This document shows, piece by piece, positions 17,318 through 24,928 of a stretch of 64,000 bases of DNA. Origin of the DNA: Pseudomonas fluorescens (GTDB lineage Bacteria > Pseudomonadota > Gammaproteobacteria > Pseudomonadales > Pseudomonadaceae); the NCBI RefSeq assembly GCF_001648775.1, contig NZ_LVEJ01000010.1:496001-560000 (forward strand). The letters are read 5' to 3'. Below the pieces are notes generated by a model. The model saw nothing but the letters and a program-made list of their open reading frames with translations, had not been told where the DNA came from and made no database searches. Positions within the stretch are counted from its first letter, which is position 1. Each line of letters starts with the position of its first letter. The position numbers and the translations under genes were made by a program.

Positions 17318-20221
17318 ATGGACATCCAGTCTTCCGAGTTAAACCAATTGTTTACGTTGTACCCGGTGATCATTCCGGGCTGGGTGACCCCGGTGCAACC
17401 GGACGGCATCGCCGATGGCGGCATCCCCAAAGCACTCTACGACTATCAGACTCAAGGCCTGGAAATTCTGGTAGATCCGCCGACAGAGATGCTGTTGCGA
17501 TCCTGGACCATGGCCGCCGATGATCGAGTAGACCTGTACGTCAACGACGATCCGACACCGGCGACCGGCAAGACCGTTGCCGCCGGCGAAGAGCATCTGC
17601 GCATTCGCCTCTACCTGCCCCATGGACGCCTGGACCAAGGCAAGAATCGTCTGTATTACAAGGTCACCCGTCCGAGCGGTAACGTCGAACCCTCGCGGGA
17701 TTTGTTTGTGCTGTATTACCTGCGCATCGCGGAGGGACTGGACTTGGTGATTCCGCCCGACGTCCTCACGAATGGCGTCGATGCTGCACGCGCAGCGCAG
17801 GGCGTGGAGTTTGGGTTTACCTTTTCCAATCGTCGCGACTACAGTCGCATCGAGTTTCTGCTGGGTGATACGACGATCCGCTTCAACGCCGCCGACTTAC
17901 CCACGCCCATCGTGCAAAAACTCTTCACCGATGCCTTTCAGAAAGCCGGCGACAATCCGAGTGCAGTGGCCGAGTTTTACGTGATCGATCAGTTGGGTAA
18001 CCGCAGCAAGTCGCCGGAAAAAAGGCTGGGTATCCATCTGAGCCAATTGACCCTGTTACCGCCTACTGTGCGGGGCCAATCCGGTAACAATTTCAGCCCG
18101 ACCCAACCGGAAATCCGGGTGCTGGTGCCGCAAGGGCCACTGCTCCCTCCTGACAAGTTAAGCGTGACCTGGGCTGGGGCGATTGCGGTGCCGGCAGCGT
18201 CTTACACCAGCCCTCAGCGCCTGGTCAGCGCCGGGCTGGAAATTGCCGTGCCGCGCTCGGTGCTCGCTTACAGTCTGGGCAAGACGGTCACCGTCACTTA
18301 TGTGATTGAGCGCGACGGCGTACCCACCACGTCACCACCACTGACTTTGAACATTTTGCCGCTGCCAGCGACGGCCCTGAACCCACCGAAAATCATCGAA
18401 GCCGATGCGAGTAACGTCCTCGACATCATCGCGCTGGGTACTAAAAACGCCACCATTCATGCCTTGCTGCATACTTTGATGGAAGCGGGTCAACATTGCT
18501 GGCTGAGTCTGCTCGGCAAAAAAGCCGACGGTACGGCGCATAATCTGACGCTTTGGTCCGGCTACCCGGCCAAGGTCAATGACACCTGGGTCAGTCAGGG
18601 TTTCTGGCCTGCGGCGCTGGCCAACAATTATCTCAAGCAACTGGGACACGGCACAACGTTGACCATCAAATACAAAGTGGCGCTGGACAAGAGCAACCTT
18701 GAAGCCAATGCGGTGGTGTTTCCGGATCGGGTTTACACCATCAAGGCTGTGGAACTGGTGGCACCGACGCTGACCTCCGTCAAGGGCTCGCCGAGCGGCA
18801 CAGAGATTCCGCAGAACGGAACCACGGTAGAAACCGCCGTCACGCTCTCCGGGGTCGCCGCCAAAGGTCAGGAAGTCGAAATATTCGATGGGGCCACCTC
18901 CAAAGGCCGAGCGCCGGCCAATGCCACCACCGGCGTGTGGACGTTGCCGGTGTCAGACCTGACGGTCGCCGCGCACAGCTTCAAGGCCAAGGCCTTGTAC
19001 GGCACAGGTGCCGAATCGGCGGTCAGGACGTTGACCGTGACGGCGGCCACCGCGCCTACGCTCACCTCCGTGAAAGGCTCGCCGAGCGGCACAGAGATCC
19101 CGCAGAACGGAACCACGATAGAAACCGCCGTCACGCTGTCCGGGGCCGCCGCCAAAGGCCAGGAAGTCGAGATATTCGATGGCGCCACCTCCAAAGGTCG
19201 AGCGCCGGTCAATGCCACAACAGGCGTCTGGACGCTATTGGTGTCAGGCCTGACGGTCGCCGCTCACAGCTTCAAGGCCAGGGCCTTGTACGGCACAGGT
19301 GCCGAGTCGGCGGTCAGAACGCTGACCGTGACGGCCGCCACCGCGCCTACGCTCACCTCCGTGAAAGGCTCGCCGAGCGGCACAGAGATTCCGCAGAACG
19401 GAACCACGATAGAAACCGCCGTCACGCTGTCCGGGATCGCCGCCAATGGCCAGGAAGTCGAGATATTCGATGGCGCCACCTCCAAAGGTCGAGCGCCGGC
19501 CCATGCCACCACCGGCGTGTGGACGTTGTCGGTGTCAGGCCTGACTGTCGCTGCACACAACTTCAAGGCCAGGGCCTTGTATGGCACGGGTGCCGAATCG
19601 GCGGTCAGGACGTTAACCGTGACGGCCGCAGTGGCCCCCACCATCACGACCGTCAAAGGCTCGCCGAGCGGAGCCAATATTCCTCCAGGCGGAACGACTC
19701 GCGATACCACGGTGATCCTTACCGGCACCGCCGCCAAAGGACAAAAAGTCGATGTACTCGACGGCACAACGTCCAAAGGCCAGCCCTTCGCCGACGCGGC
19801 GACAGGAATCTGGTCCCAGACGGTACCAAATCTACGCGTTGGGAATCACAGTTTTACAGTCAAAGCCTTATACGGCTCGGGGGCTGCTTCGCAGGTTTGG
19901 ACTGTGATTGTGCCGATTGCTCCGAGAATTACGTCGGTTTTTAATGCAAACACTGGATTGCCCATTCCGAGTGGAACAACTGTATATGCAGGAGGGGGTG
20001 ATTATATATTTAATATTATTGGTTGGGCTGGTCCAGCCGGAACAGTTATTCTGAACAGACTTCCACAAGAAGGCGGTACCGGAATTACTATTGCTGCAAA
20101 CTCGACGAACTGGATTGTTAAATCTTCGTTTTACAACTTGAAGGGCCGTGCCAATTTCGTATTAACGGACAATCGGACACGCCTATCGTCGGACGCTTGG
20201 ATTATTAACTTTGTCTGGTAA
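17318..20221 (+). CDS. Large Ig-like repeat protein
   Basis: 967 residues from the second of two adjacent ATGs (17315 and 17318), chosen because AGGAGA lies 5 bases before it. There is no signal peptide or membrane segment. Residues 1-480 are predicted mostly beta and start with a module also found in the protein at 21582 (DRVDLYVNDD, NRLYYKVTRPSGN). From about residue 482 come three near-identical 97-residue Ig-like repeats (APTLTSVKGSPSGTEIPQNG each) and a fourth divergent one, then an AT-rich tip of about 100 residues from base 19919. This looks like a modular binding or adhesion protein with a replaceable end. Secretion route and function are unknown. Confidence 0.85.
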   Translation: MDIQSSELNQLFTLYPVIIPGWVTPVQPDGIADGGIPKALYDYQTQGLEILVDPPTEMLLRSWTMAADDRVDLYVNDDPTPATGKTVAAGEEHLRIRLYLPHGRLDQGKNRLYYKVTRPSGNVEPSRDLFVLYYLRIAEGLDLVIPPDVLTNGVDAARAAQGVEFGFTFSNRRDYSRIEFLLGDTTIRFNAADLPTPIVQKLFTDAFQKAGDNPSAVAEFYVIDQLGNRSKSPEKRLGIHLSQLTLLPPTVRGQSGNNFSPTQPEIRVLVPQGPLLPPDKLSVTWAGAIAVPAASYTSPQRLVSAGLEIAVPRSVLAYSLGKTVTVTYVIERDGVPTTSPPLTLNILPLPATALNPPKIIEADASNVLDIIALGTKNATIHALLHTLMEAGQHCWLSLLGKKADGTAHNLTLWSGYPAKVNDTWVSQGFWPAALANNYLKQLGHGTTLTIKYKVALDKSNLEANAVVFPDRVYTIKAVELVAPTLTSVKGSPSGTEIPQNGTTVETAVTLSGVAAKGQEVEIFDGATSKGRAPANATTGVWTLPVSDLTVAAHSFKAKALYGTGAESAVRTLTVTAATAPTLTSVKGSPSGTEIPQNGTTIETAVTLSGAAAKGQEVEIFDGATSKGRAPVNATTGVWTLLVSGLTVAAHSFKARALYGTGAESAVRTLTVTAATAPTLTSVKGSPSGTEIPQNGTTIETAVTLSGIAANGQEVEIFDGATSKGRAPAHATTGVWTLSVSGLTVAAHNFKARALYGTGAESAVRTLTVTAAVAPTITTVKGSPSGANIPPGGTTRDTTVILTGTAAKGQKVDVLDGTTSKGQPFADAATGIWSQTVPNLRVGNHSFTVKALYGSGAASQVWTVIVPIAPRITSVFNANTGLPIPSGTTVYAGGGDYIFNIIGWAGPAGTVILNRLPQEGGTGITIAANSTNWIVKSSFYNLKGRANFVLTDNRTRLSSDAWIINFVW
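18761..19918 (+). repeat. Tandem 291-bp coding repeats (Ig-like units)
   Basis: Units start at 18761, 19052, 19343 and 19634. The first three are nearly identical at DNA level; the fourth has diverged and is slightly shorter. Such direct repeats are prone to expansion or contraction by recombination. Confidence 0.9.
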
Positions 20222-20546
20222 TTAACGGGGCGGATAATAGGGATACCAGGGACGGTTTTATTTCCCCCTTTTGTTTCATCTATGACTGATCGTTCCCACG
20301 CGCTGCATCACTAGTGTCCGGTAAAACCTGTGTCATAGCAGAAGGCAGTCTTGAGCTGCCTTCTGCTCCGTTCGCTTCTGCCTTCGGTGCTCAAGATGTT
20401 CGATGCTTGATGGACGTTCGAACAACGTGTGGGCTAGCCGAATAACAAAGCTGGAAATAGACCCGGAGCCACCTGACCGGCACTGATAAAGGGGGATTCC
20501 TCAAGGACAGACCACGTTTCCCCCAGATCTTCGCCCGACTTTTTGC
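20222..20546. other. Intergenic AT-richer stretch with hairpin and MITE fragment
   Basis: No gene. It contains one end (GATCGTTCCCACGC, 20288-20301) of the element seen complete at 56929-57041. It also has an 11-bp inverted repeat GCAGAAGGCAG/CTGCCTTCTGC (20338-20366), without a T run, that may end the large-gene transcript. GTGTCCGGTAAAACC (20314-20328) looks like a possible IS end, unproven. Confidence 0.5.
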
Positions 20547-20570
20547 CTTTTAAACTTGAATGTTTAAAAG
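20547..20570 (+). promoter_or_regulatory. Inverted repeat CTTTTAAAC-N6-GTTTAAAAG at leader start (copy 1)
   Basis: Perfect 9-bp inverted repeat with a 6-base spacer, repeated at 23921-23944 with a different spacer. It sits where the leader homology begins, so it may be an operator or part of the leader promoter. Confidence 0.5.
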
Positions 20571-20845
20571 ACACCTCCAGACACGCCTTCAAGGCTACAA
20601 ATTCTTGCGCCATTGCCTACAGCTACGCCAGAATCCGCCGGCTTGTGCGCCTTGGGGACGGGTTCTATTGTGGTGCGGTCGCTGACGAATCAGCGATCGG
20701 GTTTAGCAGCTCGGCAAATTTCAAGGCACGCGAGTATCGCCATTACGTTATGGCGGCTTTGCGTGGGGCACTTCGGTGCGCCGGGATCCTTGAGCCTGGT
20801 CTGCTAACCCGCGTACAGCCGCCACCCTATCCGTTTAGCAGCAAT
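20571..20845 (+). ncRNA. C4-like structured leader RNA, copy 1
   Basis: Conserved leader before the DUF6124 gene. Hairpin A is CGCTGA-CGAA-TCAGCG (20680-20695). Hairpin B is GCAC-TTCG-GTGC (20768-20779). The antisense-like segment CTGCTAACCC (20801-20810) can pair with an upstream element (20699-20708, TTAGCAG) or with the same sequence repeated near the gene start (20835-20841). This three-part logic is that of phage P1/P4 C4 RNA. A reading frame across it exists but looks incidental. Confidence 0.55.
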
Positions 20846-20878
20846 GGATGACGGCTCCACATCTCAAGGAGCTTCACC

Positions 20879-21238
20879 ATGATCAAACCAACACCCAACC
20901 CACCCGAAACCGACGCCACCTCGCCCTACGAATCCCTCAACTCAAAAAAACTCCACGAAGCCGCCGACCGCGCCCTCGACCACTACCTCTGCCCGCCCGG
21001 CTCCCCTCCGATTCAACGCAAAACCCGTTCGATGTACGCCGTGACCGCCGACTTCAAAAACGAAGAACTGCTGGCCAACGCTTGCGAAACACTCGCCTCA
21101 GCCCGAACCATCGCCAATGACTTCGCCAATCTCATACCAGCGTCGCAGCGCCGGACGCTGTTGGGGATTGCGCAGTTGATTATGCTCGGGGAGCTGGCGG
21201 TGAATCGCGCGCTGGATAATCTGGAGTTGCCGCGGTGA
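20879..21238 (+). CDS. DUF6124-type small protein, copy 1
   Basis: 119 residues, mostly helical, beginning MIKPTPNPPETD. It has SKKLHEAADRALDHYL, a variable middle, and RRTLLGIAQLIMLGELAVNRALD at the end. It belongs to a Pseudomonas-restricted family that I recall as DUF6124; function unknown. The ATG has CAAGGAG about 8 bases upstream. It differs from the copy at 24285-24644 only in the last residue (Arg versus Gly), while the copy at 57054-57422 is clearly diverged. It is preceded by the C4-like leader, suggesting antisense control of its translation. No signal peptide. Confidence 0.85.
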   Translation: MIKPTPNPPETDATSPYESLNSKKLHEAADRALDHYLCPPGSPPIQRKTRSMYAVTADFKNEELLANACETLASARTIANDFANLIPASQRRTLLGIAQLIMLGELAVNRALDNLELPR

Positions 21239-21283
21239 TTCAGGTGTGAATAGTCGCTGAGTAATCTGGAGCCAGTGCTGGCC

Positions 21284-21378
21284 TCTTCGCGAGCAGGCTC
21301 GCTCCCACAGGGATCTGTGCCGCTCATAAATCTCTGTTACACCACCGGACGTGTGGGAGCGAGCCTGCTCGCGAAGGC
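21284..21378. repeat. REPIN
   Basis: Inverted REP pair, TTCGCGAGCAGGCTCGCTCCC ... GTGGGAGCGAGCCTGCTCGCG. Its right half begins the block duplicated from 17073. Confidence 0.9.
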
Positions 21379-21410
21379 TGACTTACAGGCAACGCCTGTC
21401 GTCAGCCAGA

Positions 21411-21449
21411 AAAAAACCGCCGCCCCTTTATTCAGGACGGCGGTTTTTG
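21411..21449 (+). terminator. Rho-independent terminator (duplicate)
   Basis: CCGCCG (21417-21422) and CGGCGG (21438-21443) followed by TTTTTG, preceded by an A run. Nearly identical to the terminator at 17135-17172. It ends the DUF6124 transcript. Confidence 0.8.
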
Positions 21450-21494
21450 TCGTTTCAGCTTTGATCTCCATAACCACTCATCCGAAACCCGTAT

Positions 21495-21543
21495 TCACCT
21501 GTCAGATCTGACAGGTGACGCCACCCCCATTCGCGCATTAGAT
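21495..21543 (+). promoter_or_regulatory. lux-box-like palindrome plus -10 element (copy 2)
   Basis: A 24-bp perfect palindrome (21495-21518) with core CTGTCAGATCTGACAG (21499-21514), extended by ACCT/AGGT flanks exactly as in classical lux boxes. TTAGAT (21538-21543) lies 23 bases after the core. The gene start is 63 bases past the palindrome. Confidence 0.65.
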
Positions 21544-21581
21544 GTCTCCAAGGCCTTACCTCCTTCAGCCCGGAGATACCC

Positions 21582-23801
21582 ATGAACAGCACCCGCACGA
21601 TCCAAGCCTTTTCTCTCTCGCTGCCTAATGCACCCAAGATGATCGAACTGGTTCCCGCCGATTTAACCGCTCATGGCGGGTTGGGCATCAAAGATGCCAA
21701 TGAAGCGGATGGTTTTCTGGTGTTGATGCTGGCGTATCTGGACCAAGCGGAACACGACCGGCTAGAACTTTGGCTGAATGACGACTTCATCACCAGCACC
21801 ACCATCGCCAAAGGCAAGGAACAAGACGACACGCCCCTGCGCATCCCGCCGGGTCTCTTTCAAAAGGCCTTGAATCGCATCAAATTCACCATTCGACGCA
21901 CTTCTGGCAACGATGACTCCACCAAAGACCTCATCCTCCTGCACCGCACCTCGCCACCCGGCGACACCCCGCCCGTACTGAACCTTAGCGTCAGCCACAA
22001 AAACATCGGCCCCGTTGAGGCAGACAAGGTCGCCGTCACGCTGAGCTACCAGAACATGCAGTGGTATGACCTGATCATCGTCAGTTGCAACGGCGTGCAA
22101 ATCCGCCACACCTTGCAGCCGGACAGCACGGCGCCACTGCCCCCGCTCCCGCAAAATGTAGTCATCCCGATCCCGCGATCCGTGCTGGAACAGGGTGGCG
22201 ACGATCCGACTTTCGAGTTCAAGTTTCGCGTGGCCGATTACCTGAGCAATCCCTCCGGCCCACCGACCTGGTCGAACTCGGTATTCGTCGATGTGCACCT
22301 CAATCGTCTGACCTTGCCAGTGGCGGTCCTGCGCGAAATCCCCACCGAAAACAACGACGACCCAGCCATCGTCGACCTCGCAAAAATGAAGGGCGGCCCG
22401 CTGTGGGCCCTGGTGCATCTGGTGGAAACGCTGTGGAGTGTCGGGGATTCCATCTACCTTAAATTCACCGCCGAACTTGATGGCAACCCAGTCGCCAGTC
22501 ATGAGCAAACACTGCCGGTGACGCAGGTGGGCACGCAACTGGCCTGGGACATTCCCAATGCCAAAGTCGTGGCCAACAGCAGCGTGAGGATGACCTATGC
22601 ATTGATCCGGAATGGCGCCACCATCGCCACTTCGACGCCGGCCATCGCTGAGGTGGTTGGCGCCTCGACCATCGAACTGTTACCGCCGTTTCTGGTGTCC
22701 CCGGCCGTTACTCCGATTGATGTGCTGGCGAGTGCTGCTGGAGTTACCGTCAGGTTTGAACATTTAGCGGCACGGACGGAGGACAGAGGGCGGTTGTGGG
22801 AGGAGGATGCGCTACCAGGTTCGCCACCGTTTCCGCTGGTTCAGTTCAATAGCAACAAGCGGGTGAATACGTTGTTGAGTCAGGCGTATCTGGCGGCGCG
22901 GCATGGGAAGACGATTGAACTGCGGTGGAATTTGAATCGGGACGGTGGGCGGGTTGGGCAGTCTCCGCCGATGACGTTTAGCGTGCTGAGAATTGCGGAT
23001 GGCGATTCGCGGCTGCCAATACCCAATATTGCTGGAGAAACCGGCGTCGTACTGGATGTCATGAAACTAACCGATGACGCGAAAATATTCGCTGCCAAGT
23101 GGTCGTTTCAAACTGAAGGATTGCCGGTTTGGTTGAAACTTGACGGCATTGATTATGATGGTCGCCCTGTCAGCCTGCCAATCAAAACGGGCGAGCCGCA
23201 TCTTTCAGCTGATGGATTGGAAATCCCGGTGGACGTCAATTGGCTGCGTAAGTTGAAAGACCGCAGTGAACTCACTGTCGTTGTTAGGGTTGGGCTTGAC
23301 AAGCAAAGTACAGAGGAGTCGGCAGTAAGACTTCCGTTACGCAGCTACAGCATCAAAACGTTTGCTATTCCAACATTCGAGGACTTCTCATCAGTAGGCC
23401 ATCGCATACTTCCTATCAACAGTCCCGTTGATATCAACAGCATGATACTCACAACCATAGCGCCGTCCACCGAGCGACAACAAATAGCGCAAAGCAACCC
23501 ATTTCCTGGAAAGATCGATGGATACGTTATAGTACTAGGACTAACCGAAACCAGAGCAAAATTGCGAATGGACTTTAAGTTTTCTTATTCCAAGGTTACG
23601 TTCTGGTATTATCACGCGAATCTAATAGTTATTGCTGAGAGCTTTGACTCTGAGGGTAACTTCCTAGAAAAAATAGAGCTAAACCAACGCAGCCTCACTC
23701 AAATAAGCTTCTCCAAACCAGGAATAAAAAGAATAGAATTTGACAACAACCTAAACCAAAATCGCGCTTGCTTTCTGGACAGCTTCGAACTTACCCCATA
23801 A
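21582..23801 (+). CDS. Large beta-rich protein, relative of the Ig-like repeat protein
   Basis: 739 residues; CCGGAGA precedes the ATG. The N-terminal module (about residues 45-125; DRLELWLNDD, NRIKFTIRRTSGN) matches the start of the protein at 17318, and later segments repeat the same beta-sandwich style, but the near-identical Ig units are absent. The last roughly 150 residues (from about base 23340) are encoded by AT-richer DNA with a different codon style. They read like a jelly-roll or carbohydrate-binding domain (VTFWYYHANLIVIAESFD, GIKRIEFDNN), which is only an impression. There is no signal peptide. It is probably a second member of a family with exchangeable C-terminal tips; function unknown. 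Confidence 0.82.
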   Translation: MNSTRTIQAFSLSLPNAPKMIELVPADLTAHGGLGIKDANEADGFLVLMLAYLDQAEHDRLELWLNDDFITSTTIAKGKEQDDTPLRIPPGLFQKALNRIKFTIRRTSGNDDSTKDLILLHRTSPPGDTPPVLNLSVSHKNIGPVEADKVAVTLSYQNMQWYDLIIVSCNGVQIRHTLQPDSTAPLPPLPQNVVIPIPRSVLEQGGDDPTFEFKFRVADYLSNPSGPPTWSNSVFVDVHLNRLTLPVAVLREIPTENNDDPAIVDLAKMKGGPLWALVHLVETLWSVGDSIYLKFTAELDGNPVASHEQTLPVTQVGTQLAWDIPNAKVVANSSVRMTYALIRNGATIATSTPAIAEVVGASTIELLPPFLVSPAVTPIDVLASAAGVTVRFEHLAARTEDRGRLWEEDALPGSPPFPLVQFNSNKRVNTLLSQAYLAARHGKTIELRWNLNRDGGRVGQSPPMTFSVLRIADGDSRLPIPNIAGETGVVLDVMKLTDDAKIFAAKWSFQTEGLPVWLKLDGIDYDGRPVSLPIKTGEPHLSADGLEIPVDVNWLRKLKDRSELTVVVRVGLDKQSTEESAVRLPLRSYSIKTFAIPTFEDFSSVGHRILPINSPVDINSMILTTIAPSTERQQIAQSNPFPGKIDGYVIVLGLTETRAKLRMDFKFSYSKVTFWYYHANLIVIAESFDSEGNFLEKIELNQRSLTQISFSKPGIKRIEFDNNLNQNRACFLDSFELTP

Positions 23802-23920
23802 CCCTGAAACCGATACCCGTGAAAATTTTAAACATGTAGCCATTAGAATTAACAAATAAAACATCGTTTCATTCGGCAGCTTCACATTGCTTAATACTGA
23901 AGCTGCCGCAGTTTGCGATA
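23802..23920. other. AT-rich gap with hairpin
   Basis: No gene. A perfect 11-bp inverted repeat CGGCAGCTTCA/TGAAGCTGCCG spans 23874-23908, in the same relative place as the hairpin at 20338-20366; it may end the large-gene transcript although no T run follows. Confidence 0.5.
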
Positions 23921-23944
23921 CTTTTAAACCACCGCGTTTAAAAG
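23921..23944 (+). promoter_or_regulatory. Inverted repeat CTTTTAAAC-N6-GTTTAAAAG at leader start (copy 2)
   Basis: Same 9-bp arms as at 20547-20570 but with spacer CACCGC instead of TTGAAT, so the arms rather than the spacer are conserved. Confidence 0.5.
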
Positions 23945-24250
23945 ACACCTCCAGACACGCCTTCAAGGCTACACAACCTTGCGCCTTTGCCTACAGCTAA
24001 GCCAGAATCCGCCGGCTTGTGCGCCTTGGGTGCGGGTTCTATTGTGGGTCGGTCGCTGACGAATCAGCGATCGGGTTTAGCGATCCGACACCTTACAGAC
24101 GTAACAACCCCAGTCTCAATTGCAGTTCTTGTCGTTCTGCATTTGGCGTCATGGTGGCTGTGCGCGGGAGACCTTCGGGTCTACCCGGGGTTTCTGTGAC
24201 CCGGATCGCTAACCTGCGTACAGCCGCCACCTTTACTTGTTTAGCGATGA
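23945..24250 (+). ncRNA. C4-like structured leader RNA, copy 2
   Basis: Hairpin A is CGCTGA-CGAA-TCAGCG (24054-24069). Hairpin B is GACC-TTCG-GGTC (24170-24181) inside a CGGG/CCCG stem. The antisense-like segment CGGATCGCTAACC (24202-24214) pairs with 11 contiguous bases upstream (24077-24087, TTAGCGATCCG) or 8 bases downstream (TTAGCGAT, 24241-24248). The pairing bases differ from copy 1 but complementarity is preserved. Confidence 0.55.
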
Positions 24251-24284
24251 GCCGTGGCGGCTAAATCAACCACGGAGCTTCACC

Positions 24285-24644
24285 ATGATCAAACCAACAC
24301 CCAACCCACCCGAAACCGACGCCACCTCGCCCTACGAATCCCTCAACTCAAAAAAACTCCACGAAGCCGCCGACCGCGCCCTCGACCACTACCTCTGCCC
24401 GCCCGGCTCCCCTCCGATTCAACGCAAAACCCGCTCGATGTACGCCGTGACCGCCGACTTCAAAAACGAGGAACTGTTGGCCAACGCCTGCGAAACACTC
24501 GCCTCAGCCCGAACCATCGCCAATGACTTCGCCAATCTCATACCTGCGTCGCAGCGCCGGACGCTGTTGGGGATTGCGCAGTTGATTATGCTCGGGGAGC
24601 TGGCGGTGAATCGGGCGCTGGACAATCTGGAGTTGCCAGGGTGA
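24285..24644 (+). CDS. DUF6124-type small protein, copy 2
   Basis: 119 residues, identical to the protein at 20879-21238 except for the final residue (Gly here). The DNA is also nearly identical, although the large genes in front of the two copies have strongly diverged. This points to recent gene conversion or a recent duplication of this unit alone. CACGGAG lies about 8 bases before the ATG. Its leader carries copy-specific pairing sequences, so its control could be independent of copy 1. Function unknown. Confidence 0.85.
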   Translation: MIKPTPNPPETDATSPYESLNSKKLHEAADRALDHYLCPPGSPPIQRKTRSMYAVTADFKNEELLANACETLASARTIANDFANLIPASQRRTLLGIAQLIMLGELAVNRALDNLELPG

Positions 24645-24688
24645 TTCGGGCGTGAATACTTGTTGAGTTACTCGGGGTCAGCTCTGGC

Positions 24689-24846
24689 CCCTTCGCGAGC
24701 AGGCTCGCTCCCACAGGGGAGCAGAGGCAGGCAGTGAAGTAATGCGGACAAACTGTGAGAGTGAGCCTGCTCGCGAAGGCGGTGTATCAGTTAATGAATA
24801 TGTTGATTGGGACACTGCTATCGCGAGCAGGCTCACTCCTACACTG
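24689..24846. repeat. REP cluster (three cores, partly degenerate)
   Basis: REP cores at about 24689-24716, 24753-24780 and 24819-24846 in alternating orientation. The latter two have base changes (GTGAGAGTGAGCC; GGCTCACTCCTAC). Confidence 0.8.
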
Positions 24847-24928
24847 GGCCATGTGGGTGGATCAGAAGGAACTGCCGCCCCTCCCCGTCAGTCGCATGAT
24901 TAAGCAGACAGGATTCATAGGAGCGAAC

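Noticed and set aside
20314..20470. Possible IS remnant after the large Ig-like gene
   Set aside because: An IS-end-like GTGTCCGGTAAAACC is present, but no transposase motif or matching second end was found.
20543..20851. Open frame across the first C4-like leader (102 codons)
   Set aside because: Similarity to the second leader is explained by conserved RNA structure; the frame differs in its later half and has no good ribosome site.
24019..24264. Open frame across the second leader
   Set aside because: Same reason; a MVAVRGRPSG-type string recalls small phage frames in C4 regions but is probably a by-product of the hairpin.
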